From Shinella pollutisoli (GTDB lineage: Bacteria > Pseudomonadota > Alphaproteobacteria > Rhizobiales > Rhizobiaceae), in contig NZ_JANFDG010000040.1 in assembly GCF_024609765.1 (NCBI RefSeq), forward strand, positions 1 to 37,065: a DNA stretch of 37,065 nucleotides, given 5' to 3'. The stretch's first letter is position 1. Each line of letters opens with the position of its first letter. Of the stretch, positions 1 to 7,705 are shown one piece after another. Both the position numbers and the translations under genes were made by a program. The notes under the pieces were generated by a model that was given only the letters and a program-made list of their open reading frames with translations, had not been told where the DNA came from and searched no databases.

Positions 1-311
1 TCTGGCTCATTCTAGGCACCGAAGTGCGAAAAACATATAAAAATGGTATAATTTATTCGCAGGACGCTCCGCAAGGAAATAGACGCCCATCGCCGCGTCA
101 TTATTCGATTTTCCCGCTCCGGCGTGCCCCATCTGCACCATTTTCCGGAGCCGGGCCAGCTATTTCGCCCTTTCTGCCGCAACACGCAAAACCAATCGCC
201 GGCCGCCCGGTGAATCGAGGCGAAAATTTCTCTACTAAATTTATTGAATATATACTCTACCCTCACCGACCCGGCAGCCATGGCCGGCACCGGCAACCTG
301 AGGAGAGGACC
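1..311. other. Non-coding region upstream of tauA
   Basis: I see no convincing gene in these 311 bases. An open frame runs through on the plus strand in phase with tauA, but its first ~96 codons look like translated non-coding DNA and the TauA signal peptide begins only at 312. Two AT-rich islands (about 28-60 and 222-260) stand out from the GC-rich surroundings. The first contains a TATAAT (47-52) without a matching -35 element. The second holds the likely tauA promoter. Confidence 0.6.
228..256 (+). promoter_or_regulatory. Candidate tauA promoter
   Basis: TTCTCT (228-233), a 17-base spacer and TATACT (251-256) lie in an AT-rich patch about 55 bases before the tauA start. The -10 is good (5 of 6); the -35 is weak (3 of 6), as expected for an activator-dependent promoter. 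No activator site was identified. Confidence 0.3.
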
Positions 312-1316
312 ATGACCATCACCCGCAGAACCCTGCTGGCCGCGACCGCCGCCCTCGCGCTTGCGACATCCTTCACGGCCGCATCCGCCGAGGACGTGAC
401 GCTCAACATCGGCTACCAGCCGATCGTCGAGCCCTCGCGCGTGCCCCAGGCGGACGGCACCTACGAGAAGGCGACCGGCGCCAAGATCAACTGGCAGAAA
501 TTCGACGGCGGCGCCGACGTGATCGCCGCGATCGCCTCGGGCGCGCTCGACATCGGCTATGTCGGCTCCTCGCCGCTCGCCGCCGCGGCCAGCCGCGAAC
601 TGCCGATCGAGACGATTTTCGTCGTCGGGCTCATCAGCGAGGCGGAAGCGCTCGCGGTGCGCTCGATCGACACGCCGGAGGGCCTCGCCGGCAAGAAGAT
701 CGCGACACCCTTCGTCTCCACCGCCCATTACAGCCTGCTGACGGCGCTGAAGCACTGGAACGTCGATCCCAGGTCGGTCGAGATCCTCAACCTGCGTCCG
801 CCGGAGATCGCCGCCGCCTGGGAACGCGGCGACATCGACGGTGCCTATGTGTGGGATCCGGTGCTCGCCGAACTGAAGAAGTCCGGCAAGGTCCTCGCCA
901 CCTCCGCCGACGTCGCCGAATGGGGCGGGCCGACCTTCGACGCCTGGATCGTCAGCAGGAAGTTCGCCGAAGCGCACCCCGACGTCGTCACGGCCTTCGT
1001 GAAGGTGACGGGGGATGCCACCGCCGCCTACCGCGCCAATCCGGACGCCTGGAACGCCTCGTCCGCCGAGGCGGAGAAGATCGCCCGCCTCACCGGCGCC
1101 AAGCAGGACGAGGTCCCGGCACTGCTCAAGGGCTACATCTTCCCGACGCTGGAGGAGCAGGCCGGCGAGGCACTGCTCGGCGGCGGCACGGTGAAGGCGG
1201 TGGCCGACACCTCGGCCTTCCTGCTCGAGCAGGGCAAGATCCCGGCGGCCCTTTCCGACTATTCGCCCTACGTCTCCACCCGCTGGGTGACGGACGCGAC
1301 GAAGCTCGCCTACTGA
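312..1316 (+). CDS. tauA: TauA, taurine ABC transporter substrate-binding protein
   Basis: Periplasmic binding protein of a taurine/alkanesulfonate importer, 334 residues. The ATG at 312 is chosen because GAGGAGAGG lies just upstream and the protein then opens with a twin-Arg/Tat-like or Sec signal peptide (MTITRRTLLAATAALALA, cleavage near ASA-ED). The mature start (VTLNIGYQ..EPSRVPQADGTYEKATGAKINW), the GALDIGYVGSSPLAAAASRELPIE block, the HYSLLTALKHW block and the RGDIDGAYVWDPVL block line up with remembered TauA sequence, more closely than with SsuA. It heads a tauABC operon. The E. coli-style partner tauD (dioxygenase) is not next to it, so the sulfonate-degrading enzyme must be elsewhere. 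Substrate is inferred from family resemblance. Confidence 0.9.
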   Translation: MTITRRTLLAATAALALATSFTAASAEDVTLNIGYQPIVEPSRVPQADGTYEKATGAKINWQKFDGGADVIAAIASGALDIGYVGSSPLAAAASRELPIETIFVVGLISEAEALAVRSIDTPEGLAGKKIATPFVSTAHYSLLTALKHWNVDPRSVEILNLRPPEIAAAWERGDIDGAYVWDPVLAELKKSGKVLATSADVAEWGGPTFDAWIVSRKFAEAHPDVVTAFVKVTGDATAAYRANPDAWNASSAEAEKIARLTGAKQDEVPALLKGYIFPTLEEQAGEALLGGGTVKAVADTSAFLLEQGKIPAALSDYSPYVSTRWVTDATKLAY

Positions 1317-1410
1317 CAGGCCCACACCTTGCGGCGGACGGCGGCCCGGTTGCGCGAGAGCGCCGCCGGGTCGTCGTCAGCCGAAGGCGGCACATCCTTC
1401 CGGAGGTCGC

Positions 1411-2217
1411 ATGAGCATCCTGACGTTCCGCAATGTCTCGCTTCGCTATCCGCAGCGGGCGGGAAACCGGCCGGGCGGCGACGTCCCGGTCCTGGAGGGC
1501 ATCGACCTGCAGATCGCCTCCGACGAGCTCGTCGCCGTCATCGGCCGCTCGGGCGCCGGCAAGACGAGCCTGCTCAACCTCGCCGCCGGCTTCATCGCGC
1601 CGACGACGGGCACGATCGCCGTCGACGGCGTGCCGATCCAGGGGCCGGGCGCCGACCGCGCCGTCGTCTTCCAGGACGATGCGCTCTATCCCTGGCTCAA
1701 CGCGCGCGACAACGTCGCCTTCCCGCTGAAGCTCAAGGGCGTGCCCGTCGCCGCGCGGCGCGAGCGGGCCGACAAGCTGCTGGAGAAGGTCGGGTTAGCG
1801 GAGGCCGGCGACCGGCCGATCTGGGAGCTCTCCGGAGGCATGCGCCAGCGCGTCGGCATCGCCCGGGCGCTCGCCGCCGAGCCGCGCTTCCTGCTGCTCG
1901 ACGAGCCGCTCGGCGCGCTCGATGCGCTGACCCGCTCGCGCATGCAGGAGTTCATCCTGCGCATCAAGGCCGAAAGCGGCGCCGGCACGATCCTCATCAC
2001 CCACAGCATCGACGAGGCGCTGCTGCTCGGCACGCGCATCATCGTGCTGTCGCCGAACCCCGGACGGCTCAGCGCCGAGATCGAGGCGGGCTTCAGCGCG
2101 GAGGTGCTGTCCGGCGCGTCCGTCGCCGCCGTGAAGGCCTCGCCCCTGTTCAAACGCATGCATGCCGGCCTGACCGGTCTCATCCACGCAGCCCCAGACG
2201 ACGAGGTCGCCGCATGA
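1411..2217 (+). CDS. tauB: TauB, taurine ABC transporter ATPase
   Basis: Cytoplasmic ATPase subunit of the taurine importer, 268 residues. Walker A is GRSGAGKTS (about residues 46-54), the Q-loop is VFQDDALYPWLNA, the ABC signature is LSGGMRQR, Walker B is FLLLDEPLGALD, and the H-loop is ITHSIDEAL. The DALYPWLNA stretch is typical of the SsuB/TauB/NrtD nitrate-sulfonate-taurine class. GGAGG stands 6 bases before the ATG. It follows tauA by 94 bases that contain GC-rich complementary segments, and its stop overlaps the tauC start as ATGA, implying translational coupling. Confidence 0.9.
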   Translation: MSILTFRNVSLRYPQRAGNRPGGDVPVLEGIDLQIASDELVAVIGRSGAGKTSLLNLAAGFIAPTTGTIAVDGVPIQGPGADRAVVFQDDALYPWLNARDNVAFPLKLKGVPVAARRERADKLLEKVGLAEAGDRPIWELSGGMRQRVGIARALAAEPRFLLLDEPLGALDALTRSRMQEFILRIKAESGAGTILITHSIDEALLLGTRIIVLSPNPGRLSAEIEAGFSAEVLSGASVAAVKASPLFKRMHAGLTGLIHAAPDDEVAA

Positions 2218-3047
2218 CGCTCTCCACCGAGATTGCCACCCTGCCGCAGCAGGCCGGACGCGAACGGTCCCGTCCGGCGCGTCCCCTTCCCGTCGCCGCC
2301 ATCTCGACGCTGACCGTGGCGGCGATCCTCGGGCTCTGGAGCCTCGCCTCGGCCTATACCCTCGTCTCGCCGGTCTTCCTGCCCTCGCCGCGGCAGGTCG
2401 TGCTCGCCCTCTACAATCTCGCGGTGAAGGGCTTCGTCGACGCGACGCTCGCCGAGCATGTCGGCGCGAGCCTCATCCGCATCTTCGGCGCGCTCCTAGC
2501 ATCGATCGCGATCGGCATCCCGGCCGGCATCGCCATCGGCACGAGCCGGGTGGGCCGCGGCATCCTCGACCCGGTCGTCGAGTTCCTGCGGCCGCTGCCG
2601 CCGCTCGCCTACCTGCCGCTCGTCATCATCTGGGTCGGCATCGGCGAGGCCTCGAAGATCACCGTCATCGCCCTCTCCATGCTGCCCTCGATCATCCTGT
2701 CGACCTCGGCCGGCGTGCGCTCGGTCTCGAAGGACCACGTCAACGCCGCCCGTTCGCTGGGAGCGTCGAAGGGTCAGGTGCTGGCCGAGGTCGTGCTGCC
2801 GAGCGCCGTGCCGTCGATCCTCACCGGCATCCGCATCGCGCTCGGCGCCGGCTGGACGACGCTGGTGGCGGCCGAGCTGGTGGCCGCATCGAGCGGCATC
2901 GGCTTCATGATCCAGTCGGCCGCGCAGTTCCTCGTCACCGACATCGTCATCGCCGGCATCGTCGTCATCGCCCTGATCGCGATCCTGCTGGAGTATCTCG
3001 CCCGCCAGATCGAGCGCCGTCTCGTTCCCTGGGCGTCGCATCGCTGA
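2214..3047 (+). CDS. tauC: TauC, taurine ABC transporter permease
   Basis: Inner-membrane permease, 277 residues, of the BPD_transp_1 family. It has about six hydrophobic segments: one near residues 25-45, then the permease domain from about 85 to 265. The cytoplasmic coupling motif reads NAARSLGASKGQVLAEVVLPSAVPSILTG, the EAA loop that docks on TauB. The ATG is taken from the ATGA overlap with tauB. Its last 83 bases are overlapped by treZ on the other strand, so no terminator fits between the two genes. Confidence 0.9.
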   Translation: MTLSTEIATLPQQAGRERSRPARPLPVAAISTLTVAAILGLWSLASAYTLVSPVFLPSPRQVVLALYNLAVKGFVDATLAEHVGASLIRIFGALLASIAIGIPAGIAIGTSRVGRGILDPVVEFLRPLPPLAYLPLVIIWVGIGEASKITVIALSMLPSIILSTSAGVRSVSKDHVNAARSLGASKGQVLAEVVLPSAVPSILTGIRIALGAGWTTLVAAELVAASSGIGFMIQSAAQFLVTDIVIAGIVVIALIAILLEYLARQIERRLVPWASHR

Positions 3048-4845
3048 CGGCGACGACGAGGGACGGGCCGGGCAGGTCGAGCGGCTCGCCCGGCCGCACG
3101 CCCACATCCGGCACGGCATGGAACGGTGCATGGTCGAGCGGCGGGGCGGGCTTCGCCTGCGCGGCAAGATTGGCGCGCACCTGCAGGGTGGCATCGGCGA
3201 AGGCCCAGTCGATCGCCAGCACCCCGTCCTCCGCCGGCAGGATCCGCGGCACGGCGGCGCCGTCCTTCGCCAGCAGCGGCACGACCACCTGCCGGCGCAG
3301 GTCGACGAGCGCGCGCAGCCGCGCCATGTGCCGCCGGCCCTCCTCCGTCGCCGCGCGCGGCCAGTCGAGCCGGGACAGGCGGAAGGTCTCCTCGTCCGCC
3401 GGATCGGGCAGCTCGTCCACCGTCCTGCCGGGCGGCAGGCCGCCGAAATTCTCCGCCTCCGCCTGCCGCCCCAGCCGGGTGGCATGGGCGATCTCGGCCT
3501 CGAAATCGGCGAAGAAATGGAAGGGCCGCCGCTCGCCGTATTCCTCGCCCATGAAGAGAAGCGGCGTCGCCGGCGTCAGCATCAGGAGCGCCGTCACCAC
3601 GTCGAGGAGCGCCGGGTCGACCAGCGTCGACAGCCGTTCGCCGAAGGCGCGGTTTCCGACCTGGTCGTGGTTCTGCAGGAAATTGACGTTGACGGTCGGC
3701 GGCAGGTGGCCGTCCGGGACGGGACGGAGCGTGTCCTTTTCCGGATCGGCCGTCGCGAACCCTTCCGCCACGGCCTTGCGCAGCAGGTTGTACGGGTCGC
3801 GGGCGAAAGGCGCGTAGTGGCCCTTCGTCTCGCCGGTCGCGACGACATGGAGCGCGTGGTGGAACTCGTCGTTCCAGCCCGCCGTGTAGTGGCGCGCCGT
3901 GCCGTCGGCGCTGCGGCGCAGAAGGCCGCGCCGGCTCATCTGGTCCTCGACGACGAGGTGCAGCTCCCGCTCTCCGGCGCTTGCGCGCAGTTCGCCGGCG
4001 AGCTCCAGCAGGAAGTGCTCCTCGGTCCTGTCGGCGATCTCCTCGATCGCGTCGAGCCTCAGGCCGTCGAAACGGTAGTCGCAGACCCATTGCAGCGCGT
4101 TCTCGATGAAATAGCGCCGCACGGCCGGCTGCTCGAAGGCGACCGAGGCGCCCCAGGGCGTGGCGCGCTCCGGATCGAAGAAGGCCGGCGCGAGACCCGG
4201 CAGGCGGTTCCCGACCGGGCCGAAATGATTGTAGACGACGTCGAGGAAGACCATCAGCCCGGCCTCGTGCGCGGCGTCGACGAAGGCCTTCAGGTCGTCC
4301 GGCGTTCCGTAGGCCCGGTGCGGCGCGTAGTGCAGGACGCCGTCGTAGCCCCAGCCGCGCACGCCGGCGAAATGCGCGACCGGCATGATCTCGACCGCCG
4401 TCACCCCGAGCGCGCGCAGATGCGGCAGGTGCTCGCGCGCGGCGAGGAAGGTGCCTTCCGGGGTGAAGGTGCCGACATGGAGCTCGTAGATCACCGCTTC
4501 CGCCCAGGGCCGCCCCTTCCAGTCCGCCGCACGCCATTGGTAGGCGGAATGATCGACGACGAGCGACGGCCCCTCGACGTCCGAAGCCTGCGCGCGGGAG
4601 GCCGGATCGGCGATCTCCGTGCCGTCCGCAAGGCGGAAGAGATAGGCGTCGCCCGGCCCGGCGAGATCGGTCTCCAGCTCGAACCAGCCGTCGCCGCTAG
4701 GCCGCATGGCGAGCGCGCGCCCGCCCAGAACCAGCGCGATCTCGCGCTGCGCCGGCGCCCAGAGACGGAACCGCACGCCGCCGTTCTCCAGCACCGTGGC
4801 GCCCCACATATGCCCCTGCCCTGTCTCTGCGTTCACGGACGTCAT
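2965..4845 (-). CDS. treZ: TreZ, malto-oligosyltrehalose trehalohydrolase
   Basis: Glycoside hydrolase family 13 enzyme, 626 residues, that releases trehalose from maltooligosyl-trehalose made by TreY. An N-terminal CBM48-like domain (about 10-100) is followed by the barrel with all four GH13 regions: DVVYNH (202-207), GLRLDA with nucleophile D265, VVED with acid/base E300, and QNHD (391-394). The ATG at 4845 is preceded by AGAGGG at good spacing. Family members are usually nearer 580-600 residues. The natural-looking end (SLVVAVSDA) lies at about 3045, so the last ~25 residues look like read-through into the tauC 3' end. No treY or treX neighbours are present, so the partner enzyme must be elsewhere. 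Confidence 0.92.
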   Translation of the reverse strand: MTSVNAETGQGHMWGATVLENGGVRFRLWAPAQREIALVLGGRALAMRPSGDGWFELETDLAGPGDAYLFRLADGTEIADPASRAQASDVEGPSLVVDHSAYQWRAADWKGRPWAEAVIYELHVGTFTPEGTFLAAREHLPHLRALGVTAVEIMPVAHFAGVRGWGYDGVLHYAPHRAYGTPDDLKAFVDAAHEAGLMVFLDVVYNHFGPVGNRLPGLAPAFFDPERATPWGASVAFEQPAVRRYFIENALQWVCDYRFDGLRLDAIEEIADRTEEHFLLELAGELRASAGERELHLVVEDQMSRRGLLRRSADGTARHYTAGWNDEFHHALHVVATGETKGHYAPFARDPYNLLRKAVAEGFATADPEKDTLRPVPDGHLPPTVNVNFLQNHDQVGNRAFGERLSTLVDPALLDVVTALLMLTPATPLLFMGEEYGERRPFHFFADFEAEIAHATRLGRQAEAENFGGLPPGRTVDELPDPADEETFRLSRLDWPRAATEEGRRHMARLRALVDLRRQVVVPLLAKDGAAVPRILPAEDGVLAIDWAFADATLQVRANLAAQAKPAPPLDHAPFHAVPDVGVRPGEPLDLPGPSLVVAVSDATPRERDGARSGGRDTPAGSRSGR

Positions 4846-4942
4846 GCGTTCCCTCTCGCTTGTCGAACCCGAGAGCAAACAGGCCGGCGCTGCAAAAGTT
4901 CCCCGCCCCTGTTCGCAACGGTGCCTTTTGCGCCGCGCGACC

Positions 4943-4971
4943 TTGACAAGGATCGGGCAAGGTCCTTTACT
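4943..4971 (+). promoter_or_regulatory. Sigma-70-type promoter of the amiC operon
   Basis: TTGACA (4943-4948, perfect -35), a 17-base spacer and TTTACT (4966-4971, 4 of 6 for the -10). Transcription would begin near 4978, leaving a leader of about 80 bases. A 7-base inverted repeat GACCTTG-N12-CAAGGTC (4939-4945 and 4958-4964) overlaps the -35 and spacer and may be an operator. ATCGGGCAA occurs twice, at 4952-4960 and 4988-4996. Confidence 0.6.
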
Positions 4972-4990
4972 CCTGCAAACAGCGGCAATC

Positions 4991-5004
4991 GGGCAAATGC
5001 GCCT
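4991..5004 (+). promoter_or_regulatory. Candidate antiterminator hairpin in the amiC leader
   Basis: GGGC (4991-4994), a six-base loop AAATGC, and GCCT (5001-5004) can form a small hairpin. Its 3' arm is the same sequence as the 5' foot of the terminator stem, so the two structures exclude each other. Six-base loops are the hallmark of ANTAR target RNAs. The conserved pattern as I recall it is A at loop position 1 and G at position 4. Here A1 is present but the G is at position 5, so the match is only partial. Confidence 0.4.
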
Positions 5005-5043
5005 CACCGGGGAGAAATACCCCTGTGGGGCGTTTGTTGTTTT
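5000..5043 (+). terminator. Leader terminator upstream of amiC
   Basis: A 12-base-pair stem pairs 5000-5012 with 5020-5032 (one C/T mismatch at 5008/5024), with loop AGAAATA. It is followed at once by a T-rich run, GTTTGTTGTTTT. It sits between the promoter and the amiC start, where an attenuator is expected. The downstream AmiR-type ANTAR protein is the obvious candidate to overcome it. Confidence 0.75.
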
Positions 5044-5056
5044 GGGAACGGGCGTC

Positions 5057-6223
5057 TTGACCAGCAGGACCATCGACATCGGCGTGCTCTTCTCCCGCTC
5101 GGGCCCCTATGCGGACCTCGGCGACCAGGGCTATCGCGGTGCGATCGCCGGCATCGAGGCGGTGAACCGCCGCGGGCTGCCCTTCCGCCTCTCCCCCGTC
5201 GTCGCCGATCCCGAGGGCAATACCGACCGCTATGCCGCGCTCGCCCACCGGCTCGTCTCGGGCGGCTCCGTCCAGCACATCGTCGGCTGTACCACCTCCT
5301 GGAGCCGCAAGGAGGTGATCCCGGCGATCGAGAAGACCGAGGCGCTGCTCTGGTACCCCTGCGTCTACGAGGGTTTCGAGGCGAGCGAGAACGTCGTCTA
5401 TGTCGGCGCCTGCGCCAACCAGCACATCGTGCCGATCCTCGACTTCGCCCTGCCGCTCTTCGGCCGCCGGGCCTTCCTCGTCGGCTCGAACTATATCTGG
5501 GGCTGGGAGACCTGCCGCATCGCCCGCGACGTGCTGGCCCATTCCGGCGGCGAGGTGCTCGGCGAGCGCCACGTGCCCCTCGGCGACACGGACATCGCCC
5601 ATATCGTCGAGGAGATCCGCCGCAAGAAGCCGGACTTCATCCTCAATTCGCTGATCGGCCCCTCCTCCTACCGCTTCCTGGAGGCCTATCACGCGCTCGG
5701 CAGGCGCGACCCGGACTTCGCGACCGGGCGGCGCCCGGTCCTGAGCTGCAACCTCAGCGAAAACGAGATCGCCAGGATCGCGCCGGTGGCCGAGGGTCAT
5801 CTCACCGTCGCCACCTATTTCGAGGCGGACGAAGGCCCCGCGAACGCCGCCTTCCTGGAGAGCCTCGATGCCGAGGACCGGCGGATCGGCGTCTCCGCCT
5901 TCTTCGCCCAGGCCTATGCGAGCGTGCTGATGATCGCCGCCGGCCTGGACGCGACGGACGGGGGCCGCGCGATGGACGTGCTCTCCGCCGTCAAGGCGCG
6001 CGACGTCGCCACGCCACTCGGGGCGCTGCGCGTCGACGCCGGCAACAATCATATCCACGCCGAGGCGCATATCGCGCGCGCGACGGCGGACGGACGCTTC
6101 GAGATCGTCCGCGAGAGCGCCGGACGCATCGCGCCCGACCCCTTCCTGACCCGGACGAACCTTGCCGTTCCCGGCATGGAGCCGCCCGCCCAACCCCGAC
6201 CGAGCCTGAGGATCGTCAAATGA
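5057..6223 (+). CDS. amiC: AmiC-like amide-sensing binding protein (negative regulator)
   Basis: Periplasmic-binding-protein fold (Peripla_BP family), 388 residues, without a signal peptide, matching the cytoplasmic amide sensor AmiC of Pseudomonas. Matching blocks include IGVLFSRSGPYADL at the start, the WYPCVYEGFE block (AmiC has CYPTPYEGFE), and NNHIHAEAHIA near the end. AmiC holds the antiterminator AmiR inactive until a short-chain amide binds. The start is taken as TTG at 5057, because the only in-frame ATG nearby (4997) lies inside the terminator stem. No strong Shine-Dalgarno is visible (GGGAACGGG). The gene overlaps amiR by ATGA. FmdD- or UrtA-type transport binding proteins are relatives, but the missing signal peptide and adjacent ANTAR gene favour AmiC. 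Confidence 0.82.
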   Translation: MTSRTIDIGVLFSRSGPYADLGDQGYRGAIAGIEAVNRRGLPFRLSPVVADPEGNTDRYAALAHRLVSGGSVQHIVGCTTSWSRKEVIPAIEKTEALLWYPCVYEGFEASENVVYVGACANQHIVPILDFALPLFGRRAFLVGSNYIWGWETCRIARDVLAHSGGEVLGERHVPLGDTDIAHIVEEIRRKKPDFILNSLIGPSSYRFLEAYHALGRRDPDFATGRRPVLSCNLSENEIARIAPVAEGHLTVATYFEADEGPANAAFLESLDAEDRRIGVSAFFAQAYASVLMIAAGLDATDGGRAMDVLSAVKARDVATPLGALRVDAGNNHIHAEAHIARATADGRFEIVRESAGRIAPDPFLTRTNLAVPGMEPPAQPRPSLRIVK

Positions 6224-6822
6224 GCGACAGCTTCTCGACACCCTCTTTCGAAGGAACCAGCGCCCTCATCCTCCATCGCGCCCACAGCAACACGGAGGCG
6301 CTTGCCCGCCAGTTCGCGCGCATCGGCGTCAGCGCCGTCACCGTCTGGCCGGAGGTGGAGGGCCACAGCTTCGACGGCTACGACTTCCTGCTCTTCGACG
6401 CCGACATGGGCTACGACGAACAGTTCCCCTGGGCGGCCGGCGAGGCGCCGATCCCGACCATCGCGCTGATCGGCTCGGAAGCGCCGGGGCGGGTGACCTG
6501 GGCCGTCAGCCACGGCGCCGACGCGCAGCTCCTGAAGCCCATCGGCAGCTCCGGCGTCTATGCCGCGCTCGTCATCGCCACCCATGCCTTCCGCCGCCGC
6601 AAGGCGCTGGAGAGCCGCGTCGGCGAGCTCGCGGCCCGGCTCGCCAACCGCGAGAACCTCGCGGAGGCCACCGCCCTGCTGATGGTCCGCCACGGGGTCT
6701 CGGCCGGCGCCGCCTATGCGCGGCTGCGCCGCCAGGCGATGGAGGAGCGGCGCAGCATCGACGACATCGCACTTTCGATCCTCAACGAGACCGGGACGGT
6801 TAAGGGAAGCCATGGCCTCTGA
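6220..6822 (+). CDS. amiR: AmiR-like ANTAR-domain transcription antiterminator
   Basis: RNA-binding antiterminator of 200 residues. Residues 1-120 form a pseudo-receiver domain (LLFDADMGY around residue 60, GADAQLLKPIGSSGVYAAL near 100-117). A helical linker follows (about 122-145), then an ANTAR domain (about 136-190). The ANTAR core is visible: ALLMVRHGVSAGAAYARLRRQAM..RRSIDDIA. AmiR normally binds leader RNA and stops a terminator from forming. It is coupled to amiC by ATGA, and its end overlaps the next permease gene by 11 bases. The likely target is the hairpin region at 4972-5043. Confidence 0.88.
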   Translation: MSDSFSTPSFEGTSALILHRAHSNTEALARQFARIGVSAVTVWPEVEGHSFDGYDFLLFDADMGYDEQFPWAAGEAPIPTIALIGSEAPGRVTWAVSHGADAQLLKPIGSSGVYAALVIATHAFRRRKALESRVGELAARLANRENLAEATALLMVRHGVSAGAAYARLRRQAMEERRSIDDIALSILNETGTVKGSHGL

Positions 6823-7705
6823 TCTGTCGGCTGCCGTCCCCGCAGCGGCGGCGCAACCCGGCGCGCTCGCGCGTCTGGCCCGCCGGAAACTCGCCCTCTT
6901 CGGGCTTTCCGTCATCGCGCTGATCGTGGTGCTCGCGGTCTTCGCGCCGCTGATCGCGCCCTACAATCCGGACGAGCAGTTCTTCGACGGCCTGACGCTG
7001 GAAGGCGCGCCGCTGCCGCCGTCGGCGCAATACTGGTTCGGCACCGACCTCGTCGGCCGCGATCTTCTGAGCCGCATCATCTACGGCGCACGCACCTCGC
7101 TCGTCATCGGCGTCATCGCCAACGGCGCCTCGATCCTGATCGGCGCGACGGTCGGGATTACCGCCGGCTATTTCCGCGGCTGGATCGGCACGGCGCTGAT
7201 GCGCTTCACCGACCTGATGATGGCCTTCCCGGCGCTCCTGCTCGCCATCGTGCTCGCCGCGATCTTCCGCCCGAGCCTGCTGATCGTCGCCATGGTCATC
7301 GCCATGGTCAACTGGGTGCAGATCGCCCGCGTGCTCTATACCGAGACTCGCTCGCTCGCCGAGCGCGACTTCGTCGAGGCCGAGCGGGCGCTCGGCGCCG
7401 GTTCCTTTCGCATCCTGACGCGCCACATCCTGCCGCACCTGACGTCGACCATCGTCGTCTACTCGACGCTCGGCATCGCCACCACGGTGCTGCTGGAGGC
7501 GACGCTGAGCTTCCTCGGCATCGGCGTACAGCCGCCGACGGCCTCCTGGGGCAACATCATCTTCGAGAACCAGACCTATTTCACCTCCGCGCCCTGGCTC
7601 GTCTTCATCCCCGGCGTGGCGATCATCCTGCTTGCGCTCGCCTTCAACCTCGTCGGCGACGCGCTGCGCGACGTGCTCGACCCGACCCAGCAGGGGCACC
7701 ACTGA
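6812..7705 (+). CDS. DppC-type ABC transporter permease
   Basis: Inner-membrane permease of the dipeptide/oligopeptide/nickel class, 297 residues. It has an N-terminal hydrophobic segment (about 30-50), the DppC signature HWFGTD-like YWFGTDLVGRDLLSRIIYGARTSL, and the coupling loop FVEAERALGAGSFRILTRHILPH. The ATG at 6812 follows AAGGGAAG by seven bases. The longer open frame upstream is amiR read in another phase. It overlaps amiR by 11 bases and abuts dppB through TGATG. Having dppC before dppB and before the binding protein is the reverse of the usual dppABCDF order. The substrate is unknown; context suggests an amide or small peptide-like compound. Confidence 0.88.
   Translation: MASDLSAAVPAAAAQPGALARLARRKLALFGLSVIALIVVLAVFAPLIAPYNPDEQFFDGLTLEGAPLPPSAQYWFGTDLVGRDLLSRIIYGARTSLVIGVIANGASILIGATVGITAGYFRGWIGTALMRFTDLMMAFPALLLAIVLAAIFRPSLLIVAMVIAMVNWVQIARVLYTETRSLAERDFVEAERALGAGSFRILTRHILPHLTSTIVVYSTLGIATTVLLEATLSFLGIGVQPPTASWGNIIFENQTYFTSAPWLVFIPGVAIILLALAFNLVGDALRDVLDPTQQGHH

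Noticed and set aside
47-52. TATAAT considered as a promoter
   Set aside because: No -35 element at a fitting distance and no gene start close downstream.
1317-1410. GC-rich hairpin between tauA and tauB considered as a terminator
   Set aside because: Complementary GGCGG/CCGCC and CCCGG/CCGGG segments exist, but there is no T-run and the genes are clearly one operon.
3118-6822. 1234-codon plus-strand frame spanning treZ, amiC and amiR
   Set aside because: Only its last 200 codons (amiR) resemble a protein; the rest is antisense to treZ or out of frame with amiC.
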